In this document: one piece after another, positions 8,853 through 16,200 of the stretch
Numbering within the stretch: the first letter of the stretch is position 1
Layout of the letters: the number at the start of each line of letters is the position of its first letter
Assembly: GCF_000179555.1 (NCBI RefSeq)
Contig: NZ_AECZ01000010.1
Location: 62,001-126,000 of the forward strand
Reading direction: 5' to 3'
Source: Solidesulfovibrio fructosivorans JJ]
GTDB lineage: Bacteria > Desulfobacterota > Desulfovibrionia > Desulfovibrionales > Desulfovibrionaceae
DNA: 64,000 nt
Made by a program: the position numbers and the translations under genes
Notes under the pieces: model-generated
The model's database searches: none
The model's input: only the letters and a program-made list of their open reading frames with translations
What the model was told of the DNA's origin: nothing

Positions 8853-9349
8853 ATGCCCCCCTCCGTGGGACCGCCCGCGACCTGCCAGCCGTCAAACCCG
8901 TCCGTGACCACCGTGACGTAGGGAAAGCCGGCCGTACGCAACGCCTCGGCCAGCTCCTTGCTCTTTTCGCACAAGATATTGCCGCAATAAACGATCAACC
9001 TGTCCTCGTGGGTCAGCCCCAAGGCGCTCGTCGCCTGGTCCAGGTCGCCGTACATGGCTTCCTGTGGCAGGTTCTTCGCCCCGGGCACATGGCTTACGGC
9101 GAATTCCCCGGGCGTGCGGGCGTCGATGAAGACGACGCCGGGCTTGCCCAACAGAATCCGGGCCCCGGTGGCGTCAATGGTCTCGAGCCCGCGCTGCAGC
9201 GCCTCGCGCCGGTCCTGCGCCGCGAAATCGATCACCCACGGCACGGGTTCGGCCCGGGCCATGTTCATGGCCACCGCCATCCCGCCGCCAAGAAGGCCGA
9301 TCAACAGCAATTCGGCCCACAAAGGGGTCAGCCCCCGCCCGTGCCTCAT
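8849..9349 (-). CDS. Membrane-anchored rhodanese-like protein
   Basis: About 166 residues. An N-terminal transmembrane helix (roughly 11-30) is followed by a single rhodanese domain with VVFIDARTPGEFAVSHVPGA and the active-site loop VYCGNILCEKS, where the first cysteine would carry persulfide. It is probably tethered facing the periplasm. The upstream ATG at 9400 is possible; I preferred 9349 because it places the hydrophobic helix close to the N-terminus. First gene of the operon with DoxX and TetR, divergent from another rhodanese gene. Confidence 0.8.
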   Translation of the reverse strand: MRHGRGLTPLWAELLLIGLLGGGMAVAMNMARAEPVPWVIDFAAQDRREALQRGLETIDATGARILLGKPGVVFIDARTPGEFAVSHVPGAKNLPQEAMYGDLDQATSALGLTHEDRLIVYCGNILCEKSKELAEALRTAGFPYVTVVTDGFDGWQVAGGPTEGGI

Positions 9350-9360
9350 ACCCGCCCGCC

Positions 9361-9390
9361 TTGACAAGATTTCCCGCCCACGCGCATATG
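9361..9390 (+). promoter_or_regulatory. Putative sigma-70 promoter of the rhodanese/ferritin fusion operon
   Basis: A perfect TTGACA (9361-9366) is followed 18 bases later by CATATG (9385-9390), with TATGCT overlapping. It lies about 70 bases upstream of the rhodanese/ferritin-like gene. Confidence 0.45.
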
Positions 9391-9462
9391 CTATGGGCAA
9401 GGTTGGCAGTTTCGTACCCTACCCGCCAACCAAAGCGCAACCCGTAACCCCGGAGACGCCCC

Positions 9463-10305
9463 ATGTCCCACGCCCCCGACCGGTCCGGCCCCGCCGGCGT
9501 GGTCAACGCTTCCGCGGAAGACGTCCGGGAACTGCTCGCCAAAAGCCGCCCGGAGGACCTGACCCTGCTCGATGTCCGCATGGAGCCGGAATACGAGGAG
9601 TTCCACCTGCCCGGCGCGAAACTCCTTCCCCTACCCGACCTGCCCGATAAAATCGACGCCATCGTCCGGGACAAGCCGGTGGTGGTCTACTGCCGCTCCG
9701 GAGGCCGCAGCGCCGCGGCGGCCAAGCTTCTGTCCGGCGCGGGATTCCCTCGCATCATCAACATGCTCGGCGGGGCCATGGCCTGGCGGGGCGCGGCCGC
9801 CACGGGAAAACCCGACGCCGGCATGACGCTTCTTACCGGTAACGAATCGCTCCGGGAAATCCTCCTGGCCGCCATCGGCATGGAAGCCGCCCTGGGCGGA
9901 TTCTACACGAACCTGGCCAGGGACGCGGACGCCGAAACCAAGGCCACCTTCGAACGCCTGGCCGGATTCGAACAACGCCACCTGCACCGCGTCCACGGCC
10001 TCTACCGCAAGGAAACAGGCGACGAGACCGCCCTGCAAGCCCTCCTTGCCGGAGCCTCTCCCGAACTCGAAGGCGGCCTCCCCGGAGCAGTGTTTCTGGA
10101 ACAACTCGGCGGCGCGCCCGCCTCGGCCCGGGAAGCCCTGGAACTGGCCTCCTCGGTCGAAGCCCAGGCCCTGGACCTCTACGCCCGGCTCGCCGTCAAA
10201 ACCGACGACACCGAATCGGCCAGCCTCTACACGACCCTCGCCCAGGAGGAAAAAGCCCACCTGCGCGCCGTGTCCAACCTCCTGGCCAAACTCCCCACCA
10301 ACTAA
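9463..10305 (+). CDS. Rhodanese domain fused to a ferritin-like (rubrerythrin-type) domain
   Basis: A 280-residue cytosolic fusion. Residues about 14-110 are a rhodanese with LLDVRMEPEYEEFHLPGA and active-site loop YCRSGGRS. Residues about 130-278 form a four-helix bundle. Helix pairs carry the carboxylate and histidine ligands of a di-iron site: GMEAALGGFY with FEQRHLHR, and SSVEAQALDLY with QEEKAHLR. The combination suggests coupling of sulfane-sulfur transfer to peroxide or oxygen detoxification, plausible for an anaerobe, but no enzymatic activity is shown by sequence. It is the first of three genes read in the same direction, with YccF 15 bases downstream. Confidence 0.85.
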   Translation: MSHAPDRSGPAGVVNASAEDVRELLAKSRPEDLTLLDVRMEPEYEEFHLPGAKLLPLPDLPDKIDAIVRDKPVVVYCRSGGRSAAAAKLLSGAGFPRIINMLGGAMAWRGAAATGKPDAGMTLLTGNESLREILLAAIGMEAALGGFYTNLARDADAETKATFERLAGFEQRHLHRVHGLYRKETGDETALQALLAGASPELEGGLPGAVFLEQLGGAPASAREALELASSVEAQALDLYARLAVKTDDTESASLYTTLAQEEKAHLRAVSNLLAKLPTN

Positions 10306-10320
10306 ATCAAAGGAGCGCCC

Positions 10321-10728
10321 ATGCAGCCCGTCAACTTCCTCATGAACATCCTCTGGCTCATCCTCGGCGGTTTCTGGATGGGCATCGGCTGGTACCTGGC
10401 CGGCATCCTCATGGCCATCACCATCATCGGCATCCCCTGGACCCGCGCCTGTTTCGTGCTCGGCAACCTGTCGTTCTGGCCCTTCGGCAAGGAAGTCGTC
10501 GACCGCCGCCACGTTTCGGGCGAGGACATCGGCACCGGGCCGTTCGGGCTTCTCGGCAACATCATCTGGTTCGTGCTGTGCGGCGTGTGGCTGGCCATCG
10601 GACACCTGCTCGCCGCCGTGGCCAACTTCGTGACCATCATCGGCATCCCCTTCGCCCTGCAACACCTCAAGCTGGCAACGCTCGCCCTGGCCCCCATCGG
10701 CAAGACCGTCGTCGACAAGCAATACTGA
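10321..10728 (+). CDS. YccF domain membrane protein
   Basis: A 135-residue inner-membrane protein built from two copies of the YccF unit. Each copy is a hydrophobic helix followed by an IIGIPW or IIGIPF motif (ITIIGIPWTRACF near 37, VTIIGIPFALQHL near 101). The family is widespread and of unknown function. AAAGGAGCGCCC stands directly before the ATG. It shares an operon with the upstream fusion protein and the downstream DMT protein. Confidence 0.88.
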   Translation: MQPVNFLMNILWLILGGFWMGIGWYLAGILMAITIIGIPWTRACFVLGNLSFWPFGKEVVDRRHVSGEDIGTGPFGLLGNIIWFVLCGVWLAIGHLLAAVANFVTIIGIPFALQHLKLATLALAPIGKTVVDKQY

Positions 10729-10743
10729 TCACGGAGCACCCCG

Positions 10744-11184
10744 ATGCAAACGGCTTTTATCATCCTGGCCATCGTCGCCGGCATGCTCATGCCCGTCCAG
10801 GCCGGCATCAACGCCAAGCTCGCCGACGTCATCAACGGCGCCATCCCCGCCGCCTTCGTGTCCTTCCTCGTCGGCACCCTGGTCCTTGGCCTGGTGCTCG
10901 CCGTCATGAGCCAAAGCGTGCCCGTCTCCCGCGCCCTGCCCGTCGCCCCCTGGTGGTACTGGGTCGGCGGTTCGCTGGGAGCCTTCTTCGTCACCGCCAC
11001 CGTCATCCTGGCCCCGCGTATCGGCGCGGGCGCCATGATCGCCCTGACCCTGGCCGGCCAGATGGCCGCCTCCATGGCCTTGGATAACTACGCCCTCCTC
11101 GGCTACCCCCACATCCCCTTCGACGGCAAACGGCTGCTCGGAAGTGTGCTGCTTTTGGCCGGGGTGTATCTGATTCGGATGTAA
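10744..11184 (+). CDS. Small DMT-superfamily transporter (DUF606/YdcZ type)
   Basis: A 146-residue integral membrane protein with five hydrophobic helices. MPVQAGINAKLAD near residue 16 and WWYWVGGSLGAFFVTATV near 69 are signatures of the DUF606 (YdcZ/LicB-related) half-size transporters, which often work as pairs. No second half is adjacent, so it may homodimerise. Substrate unknown. It is the last gene of the operon, and a field of stem-loops begins directly after its stop. Confidence 0.8.
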   Translation: MQTAFIILAIVAGMLMPVQAGINAKLADVINGAIPAAFVSFLVGTLVLGLVLAVMSQSVPVSRALPVAPWWYWVGGSLGAFFVTATVILAPRIGAGAMIALTLAGQMAASMALDNYALLGYPHIPFDGKRLLGSVLLLAGVYLIRM

Positions 11185-11685
11185 ACGCCAGGGGAGGCTC
11201 CGCCTCCCCTGGACCCCTCCGCCGGGGGACTTGATGTCCCCCGGACCCCCTTTTACCGGGTTGGGATGGTGGGCGGAGGTGCGGTTGGTGGGGTCTTGTT
11301 GCCGCAATCGGCCCGGCGACACGAGGGGCTTTCGCCCCTCGACGCCGGGCCGATTGCGGCAACAACCGCGCCAGCGGCGAAGCGCCGCATTTTAAGAACA
11401 AGCAGTTTTTCTGAATGTCGCCCCTTTGGGGCGACCGGCGTGGTGGCGGCGGAATTTGCTTGGGGCGAGCTTGTCGCGAAGCGACATGCATCGTCCCGAC
11501 AAATTCCGACTCCATCTTCTCCACTCTCCGCCTGACCGCAAGCCAGCCAAGCATTCGCCCGGCAAAGCACACCGGAAGGGGGGGCCGGGGGGCCCTCGGC
11601 CTCCCGGCGGGGTCTGGGGCGGAGCCCCAGCCGGTGGGGTGGCAGGGGAGGCAGCGCCTCCCCTGCCAGGGCCGACGTCACGACA
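11185..11685. repeat. Non-coding GC-rich stem-loop mosaic, copy A
   Basis: About 500 bases with no credible gene. It holds a stem CCAGGGGAGGC/GCCTCCCCTGG (11188-11212), a stem CCGGGGGAC/GTCCCCCGG with a five-base loop (11222-11244), the long hairpin at 11296-11365, and at 11576-11667 an inverted version of the first modules ending in GGCAGGGGAGGC/GCCTCCCCTGCC. The two ends are thus related in opposite orientation. Parts recur, inverted, at 25094-25338. Confidence 0.7.
11296..11365. repeat. 70-base hairpin with a perfect 23-bp lower stem
   Basis: Arms 11296-11318 and 11343-11365 are perfectly complementary over 23 bases. An ACA/A internal loop separates them from an eight-base-pair upper stem (CGAGGGGC/GCCCCTCG) with a TTTC loop. 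No T-run follows, so it is not a simple terminator. Confidence 0.85.
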
Positions 11686-12282
11686 TCAGGAGACGGAAAA
11701 GGTTTCCAGGATGAGGGCTTCGGTTTGGCGCAGCCATTCCTGCCTGGTCCCGGGGCTGCTGGTGACGACGGTTTCGAACATGCGGCGACGCACGTCGGCC
11801 ACGCCGCACAAGCCGAAGACGCAGTCTTTCCATATACGTTCCAGCGGATCGCCGAAGACGCGCACTTCGCGTTCCCGGGCCGTATTGGAGGTGTTGAGGA
11901 CCACGGCCCCCCGGGCGGAAAGCAGTCCGCGCGGCACGCCTTCTCCATTGTCGCCTTCCAGGAATTCGTAAGCAACGCCCGGGCGCATGACGCGATCCAC
12001 CCAGCCGGTGAGAATGGCCGGCGGCATGCCCCACCAGTTGGGATGCACGATGACGATGCCCTCGGCGGCGGCGATCTCCCGGCAATGCAGCGAAAGGGAG
12101 GGAGACAACGGCGCATCGCGGCCCATCTCGGGCGCTTCGAGCAAGGGATCGAAGCCCTCGGCATAGAGGTCGTGCAAGCGGACCTCCGCGCCCAGACGCC
12201 CCAGGGCGGCGCAGGCGGCGTGGGCCAGGGCATGGTTGAAGCTGCCGGGACGGGGATGGGCCAGAATGACGGCGTATGGCAT
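11686..12282 (-). CDS. NAD(P)H oxidoreductase, flavodoxin-like fold (NQO/KefF/MdaB type)
   Basis: A 198-residue flavoprotein. The N-terminus YAVILAHPRPGSFNHALA is the FMN/FAD phosphate-binding loop of the NAD(P)H:quinone oxidoreductase family. IVIVHPNWWGMPPAILTGWVDRV and PRGLLSARGAVVLNTSNT form the other flavin contacts. Such enzymes carry out two-electron reduction of quinones or serve as regulators of potassium efflux systems; no Kef gene is near. It sits just downstream of the XRE/DUF2975 pair on the same strand, eleven bases from the XRE stop, so it may be co-transcribed. Confidence 0.85.
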   Translation of the reverse strand: MPYAVILAHPRPGSFNHALAHAACAALGRLGAEVRLHDLYAEGFDPLLEAPEMGRDAPLSPSLSLHCREIAAAEGIVIVHPNWWGMPPAILTGWVDRVMRPGVAYEFLEGDNGEGVPRGLLSARGAVVLNTSNTAREREVRVFGDPLERIWKDCVFGLCGVADVRRRMFETVVTSSPGTRQEWLRQTEALILETFSVS

Positions 12283-12293
12283 GGGATTCCTTT

Positions 12294-12515
12294 TTATTCC
12301 ACCGTGGCGACATCCGGCCGGTATTCCAGAATGTCGCCGGGTTGGCAGGCGAGCTCCCGGCAGATGGCTTCCAGGGTGGCGAAACGGATGGCCTTGGCCT
12401 TTCCGGTTTTGAGGATGGAAAGGTTCTGGGCGGTGATGCCCACGGCCTCGGCCAGATCCTTGGAGGCCATCTTGCGACGGGCCAGCATGACATCGAGGTT
12501 GACGATGATCGGCAT
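12294..12515 (-). CDS. Small XRE/Cro-type regulator (YozG-like)
   Basis: A 73-residue protein that is almost entirely a helix-turn-helix (DLAEAVGITAQNLSILKTGK, residues about 20-39). It ends in the ACQPGDILEY motif common to the YozG/DUF2975-associated regulators. The ATG at 12515 is the family start and lies eight bases after the DUF2975 stop codon. These regulators normally occur next to a DUF2975 membrane protein, as here, and are thought to regulate that operon. Confidence 0.85.
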   Translation of the reverse strand: MPIIVNLDVMLARRKMASKDLAEAVGITAQNLSILKTGKAKAIRFATLEAICRELACQPGDILEYRPDVATVE

Positions 12516-12523
12516 GGCCGGGC

Positions 12524-13069
12524 CTATACCGTCAGGGCTTGTTCTTCGTCCAGGCGTCGGGCCTCGTCCATGACCCGCGAAATGACGACGGCCAGGGTGG
12601 CGATGAAAAAGAGCTCCACCTCCGTGGAGCCGATGCCGAGGGTCAGCAAGTGCCGCCCGGGCGGATTGGCGGCGGTGACGGCCAACCCGTAAAGCGGCGT
12701 ATGGATGATGGAGGCAATGGCCCACCACAAAAGCGCCCTGGCCACGGAACGAAAGCAGACCACGTTGGCCAGGGTGAAGATGCGGCCTTCCTTGTACAGG
12801 GCAAAAAGATGGCGCAGGCGCAACAGGGTCAGCATAAGCGCCGTGCCAGGGACCAGGGCCGTAAGGAAACACAGCCCCCGCACCCAGGCCGGGAGCACCG
12901 GAGAGGCGGCCTGCCTGACGGCCTCGGCGGTCATGGTGGACGGCAGGCTGTTGAACGCGGCCCAGAACAAGGCGGTCAGCGGCACGAACGATACGGCGGC
13001 GATCAGGCAGACGCGTTCAAGTATGCCGCCAAGGCGGCGGATACGGTCCAGATTGCTTTTCGATTCCAT
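12524..13069 (-). CDS. DUF2975 membrane protein
   Basis: A 181-residue inner-membrane protein with four hydrophobic helices (about 20-40, 62-84, 108-126, 145-164) and the family segment LFALYKEGRIFTLANV between helices 2 and 3. It starts at an ATG preceded by GGAGCACGCA. It pairs with the small XRE regulator just downstream, the standard partner. Function unknown; perhaps a membrane sensor for that regulator. Confidence 0.85.
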   Translation of the reverse strand: MESKSNLDRIRRLGGILERVCLIAAVSFVPLTALFWAAFNSLPSTMTAEAVRQAASPVLPAWVRGLCFLTALVPGTALMLTLLRLRHLFALYKEGRIFTLANVVCFRSVARALLWWAIASIIHTPLYGLAVTAANPPGRHLLTLGIGSTEVELFFIATLAVVISRVMDEARRLDEEQALTV

Positions 13070-13084
13070 TGCGTGCTCCAGGGA

Positions 13085-13690
13085 TTAATGCGTTTCCAGA
13101 GTCGCCTGGGGTGTGGCGAAGGTCAGCACGGACGCCAGGTCCGCGTCAAAATCGCGCATGAGCGCATCGAGGCCCCGCACGGTATAGGCCCCGCCGGTTT
13201 CCCTGCCGCGCATGGCGCTTTGCACGAGCCTGCCGGATTGCACGTCGAGCAGCCGCAGCCGGTAGGAGAACCGCGTGGTCACAGCCCAGACCGGAAGCGG
13301 CGTGAGCCCGATGCTCAGCTCGCCGCCGCAGGCGGCCACCTCGACCAGGGCCACGCTGTCGCAGCCCGCCTTGCGTGCCGCGGCCAGCAGTTCCACGTCG
13401 CCCGCGTCGCGCCAGGCAAGGGGTTCAAGCGCCTTGACCAGGGCGTCGTCGCCGCCGAGCGTCGTCCCCGGCAACCGGGTGAACCGGGTCGTGATGATCT
13501 CCCGAACTTTCTCGATTTTCTTTTTCCCCTTGGCGTCGTTCGCCTCGAAGCCGAACCAGACCAGCACGGCGGTCCTGCCCAATTGCCGGCCCGCGACAAG
13601 GCCTTGACCGGTCGCGAGATTCGTGGACACCGTCTTGGCGCAGCCGGCAAGCAGCGCGAAAGCCAGGAACAGGGCGATGCAGCATTTCAT
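13085..13690 (-). CDS. Putative lipoprotein of unknown function
   Basis: A 201-residue lipoprotein. The signal peptide ends in a lipobox LLAGC, so Cys 17 would be lipidated. The mature part has the segment TAVLVWFGFEANDAKGKKK, then alternating strands such as SIGLTPLPVWAVTTRFSYRL and LLDVQSGRLVQSAM, resembling periplasmic lipoproteins that report on an envelope assembly, but no family can be named. The ATG with AAGGAG ten bases upstream was chosen over an upstream in-frame start. It is divergent from the AraC-GyrI gene. Confidence 0.7.
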   Translation of the reverse strand: MKCCIALFLAFALLAGCAKTVSTNLATGQGLVAGRQLGRTAVLVWFGFEANDAKGKKKIEKVREIITTRFTRLPGTTLGGDDALVKALEPLAWRDAGDVELLAAARKAGCDSVALVEVAACGGELSIGLTPLPVWAVTTRFSYRLRLLDVQSGRLVQSAMRGRETGGAYTVRGLDALMRDFDADLASVLTFATPQATLETH

Positions 13691-13795
13691 GTACCGACTC
13701 CTTGTGTTGTCAAGGGCGCGGCCGGCCGTGCCACGCCCTTGCCCTCCCCGTCGCACGGCGGCGGGATCGTCCGGACAAAACCCTGATAGTCGAGA

Positions 13796-13824
13796 TTGAA
13801 TTATCGTTCAACAATAATTTTATA
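13796..13824 (+). promoter_or_regulatory. Putative promoter of the AraC-GyrI gene with TTGAA/TTCAA palindrome
   Basis: TTGAAT (13796-13801) and TTTATA (13819-13824) are 17 bases apart in an AT-rich stretch between divergent genes. The -35 element begins an inverted repeat TTGAA-N6-TTCAA, a possible operator. Confidence 0.4.
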
Positions 13825-13915
13825 CCACAAAACAACAATCGATGGTCTTCAAAAAAGAGCAAGGATCGTCAGGCGAAGCGCCACGGGAACGGCTAATCAG
13901 GGAAGCGGAGGGAAC

Positions 13916-14797
13916 ATGGGCACGGAAACGAGGAAGGAATGGCAGAGGCGGATCATGCGGGCCATGCGGTTCATGGAAGCGCGGCTTGACGAGGAACTGA
14001 GCCTGGATGACATCGCGCGCGAGGCCCATTTTTCGCCCTACCATTTCCACCGCATTTTCACCGGGATGACCGGAGAAAGCGTCAGGGCCTACCTGCGCCG
14101 GCTACGGCTGGCGCGGGCGACGCACCGGCTGTCTTATGGGAAATGCTCCGTTACGGAGGTGGCCTTGAGGGCGGGATTCGAAGCGCCGGAGGCTTTCACG
14201 CGCGCCTTTCGCGCCGCCTACGGCATGCCCCCCTCCGCCTGGCGTAAGGCGTTCCGGGGACGGTCGCGCCCCAGGGAACTGTCGGAACTGTTGCCCCCTA
14301 TTATCATGAAGGAGAGATGCATGGAACTTGAAGTGACGATCAAGCGTTTGCCGCCGCTGCGCGTGGCCTGCGTGCGGCATGTGGGACCCTATGACCAGTG
14401 CGAGGCGGCCTGGGTGAAGCTGTGCGCCGAGGCCGGCAAACGCGGCCTTTTCGGGCCTGACACAAAATTCCTGGGCGTGGGGCACGACGATCCCCAGATC
14501 ACACCGCCGGAAAAAATCCGCTACGACGCCTGCCTGACCGTGCCGGAGGGTTTTGCCGGCACGCCGGAATTGCCGGTTGCGGTCGTTGGCGACGGCGACT
14601 ACGCCACAGCCGTGATCAAAGGGCCGTATACCCTGCTCGCCGGAGCCTATGCCTGGCTGTGCGGCGTATGGGGACCGGACTCGGGCCGGGAGTTCGCCGG
14701 CGCGCCGAGCCTGGAGTTCTACTTGAACGATCCCAAGACCACGCCGCCCGAGGAGTGGTTGACGGAAATCTGCGTGCCGTTGGAAGCGGCCCGATAG
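13916..14797 (+). CDS. AraC-family regulator with GyrI-like effector domain
   Basis: A 293-residue one-component regulator. Residues about 8-105 hold two AraC helix-turn-helix units (LSLDDIAREAHFSPYHFHRI and VTEVALRAGFEAPEAFTRAF). Residues about 135-293 form a GyrI/SbmC-like ligand domain (RVACVRHVGPYDQCEAAW, YDACLTVPEGF, ATAVIKGPYTLL, LEFYLNDPKTTPPEEWLTEI). Members such as Rob and BmrR-like proteins bind hydrophobic drugs and induce efflux. No transporter is adjacent, so the target is unknown. The ATG with GGAGGGAAC upstream was chosen; the open frame continues upstream into the promoter. Confidence 0.88.
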   Translation: MGTETRKEWQRRIMRAMRFMEARLDEELSLDDIAREAHFSPYHFHRIFTGMTGESVRAYLRRLRLARATHRLSYGKCSVTEVALRAGFEAPEAFTRAFRAAYGMPPSAWRKAFRGRSRPRELSELLPPIIMKERCMELEVTIKRLPPLRVACVRHVGPYDQCEAAWVKLCAEAGKRGLFGPDTKFLGVGHDDPQITPPEKIRYDACLTVPEGFAGTPELPVAVVGDGDYATAVIKGPYTLLAGAYAWLCGVWGPDSGREFAGAPSLEFYLNDPKTTPPEEWLTEICVPLEAAR

Positions 14798-14876
14798 ACG
14801 CGAAGAGATGCCACAGGGGCGGCATGTCGCGCGCCGCCCCTTGACCCCGATCCCCAACCGGCGTTTACCAGCCTTC

Positions 14877-15074
14877 ATGTCTTACCGCATTATCCCCGCC
14901 CAGCCCGGGCATATCGCAGGCATCCGCCAAGCCCATCGGTAAGCCGTCCTTGGCCTGGCAGGAGACTGCTACACCGGAAAAGAGCTGACGGCCTGGGCCG
15001 CTTGCATGGGTCTGGAAGCCGTCAGGCAGGCTCTGGCCGATGCCGGCAAGACCTTCCTCATCGAAGCGCCATAG
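14877..15074 (+). pseudogene. GNAT N-acetyltransferase remnant with in-frame stop
   Basis: One reading frame starts MSYRIIPAQPGHIAGIRQAH, meets TAA at 14940-14942, then continues in the same frame as AVLGLAGDCYTGKELTAWAA and AGKTFLIEAP up to TAG at 15072. This is the N-terminal third of a typical GNAT acetyltransferase. The acetyl-CoA-binding part is missing because the convergent hydrolase gene occupies the space and overlaps the last 17 bases. A short dead fragment; substrate unknown. Confidence 0.6.
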
Positions 15075-16062
15075 CGGGCAAGATCACCTCCGCCTTGCCC
15101 ACCTGGGAAAAGAGCGCCCGCACCAGCTTGCCGGCCGGATCGAGATAGGCCGTGAGCGTAAAGGGCACGGCCGGACCGCGCACCTCGGCCACCAGGGGGT
15201 TTATGGCCATGAATCGCAGGTCCTTGAAGGTGACGGTGGAGCCTTGCGGGGTGGTGTTCGCGGATTTGACCGGAAAATCGGTGAACCAGACGTACTCGGA
15301 AAAAACAGGAGCCTGCCGGCCCAGGGCCTCGAGTTCGGCCCGGTCGGCCTTGTGGAAGCGGCGCACGGGCAAGAGCGTATCCGGCGAGGTCAGGGTCAGC
15401 CCCGTGAGCAGATACGAATCCCCCTTGTCGGCCACGACCTTCCACCATAGCGGGGCAAAGGCGTCGGGTTGGACGGTGACGGACGCGACGCGCTCCCCCT
15501 GCCCGGCCAAAAGCGCCTGGGCCCGGGCGGCCACGAACTGGCCCACGCCGAAGCTAAACGCCGGCCAGGCCAGCAGTACGACCAGTCCGGCCGTGGCCAG
15601 CTTCTTGCGGGCCATGGGACGAAGCGCCCCGACCACCCCCAGCGTCACCAGGGTCAGGGTGTAGATCGGGTCGAGGATGAAGACCGAGGGAAAGGAGACG
15701 CGAACATCGGAGAACGGCTGAAAAATCCCGGTGCCGTAGGTGGTGATGCAGTCGAGAAAAAGGTGCGACAGCACGCACAGGTAGAAAAGGACAAAGAGCC
15801 GGGCCAGGTTGACCTCGCGCCAAAACCGGCTCACGATAAAGGCCAAAAGCCAGGCCATGACCGCGCCGCCGAGAAGCGAATGGGTCAGCCCCCGGTGGTA
15901 GCGCATGTAGGCTTCCGGGCCGAACAGCGTGACAACGTTGTCGATGTCAGGCATCCAGGCGGCAAAGGCGGCCAGGGGCACGAGCGCCCGGCCGGCCGGA
16001 AAGCGGTCTTTGGCGGCCTGTCCGATAAGCACGCCGGCCGCGACATGGGTGACTGGGTCCAT
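15058..16062 (-). CDS. Metal-dependent inner-membrane hydrolase (YbcI/DUF457 type)
   Basis: A 334-residue membrane protein. The N-terminus MDPVTHVAAGVLIGQA, the MPDIDNVV motif (about 37-44) and RYHRGLTHSLLGG (about 54-66) give the His/Asp metal ligands of the LexA-regulated YbcI/YdjM family. Four to five hydrophobic helices follow, then an extracytoplasmic C-terminal domain of about 150 residues. The family's substrate is not firmly established; phospholipid or cell-envelope hydrolysis is usually proposed. GGGAGG precedes the ATG. It is divergent from rpsA, 138 bases away. Confidence 0.85.
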   Translation of the reverse strand: MDPVTHVAAGVLIGQAAKDRFPAGRALVPLAAFAAWMPDIDNVVTLFGPEAYMRYHRGLTHSLLGGAVMAWLLAFIVSRFWREVNLARLFVLFYLCVLSHLFLDCITTYGTGIFQPFSDVRVSFPSVFILDPIYTLTLVTLGVVGALRPMARKKLATAGLVVLLAWPAFSFGVGQFVAARAQALLAGQGERVASVTVQPDAFAPLWWKVVADKGDSYLLTGLTLTSPDTLLPVRRFHKADRAELEALGRQAPVFSEYVWFTDFPVKSANTTPQGSTVTFKDLRFMAINPLVAEVRGPAVPFTLTAYLDPAGKLVRALFSQVGKAEVILPAMALR

Positions 16063-16121
16063 GGAGCCTCCCCAAAAAAACCTTGCAGACCAATTTTCCT
16101 CATATAGGGCCGAATTGGCAT

Positions 16122-16149
16122 TTGACAAGGAGCGCCGCTGCGCTACAGT
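16122..16149 (+). promoter_or_regulatory. Sigma-70 promoter of rpsA
   Basis: Perfect TTGACA (16122-16127) and TACAGT (16144-16149), 16 bases apart, about 50 bases upstream of the S1 start codon. Confidence 0.65.
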
Positions 16150-16200
16150 GCGCCCCGGCGCGTTCGCGCCCAAATCATCCTCTTTTATCTCGGAGCGATC

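Noticed and set aside
11253-11685. Several frames crossing the stem-loop region after the DMT transporter
   Set aside because: They are low-complexity translations of palindromes, with no start signals, and overlap on both strands.
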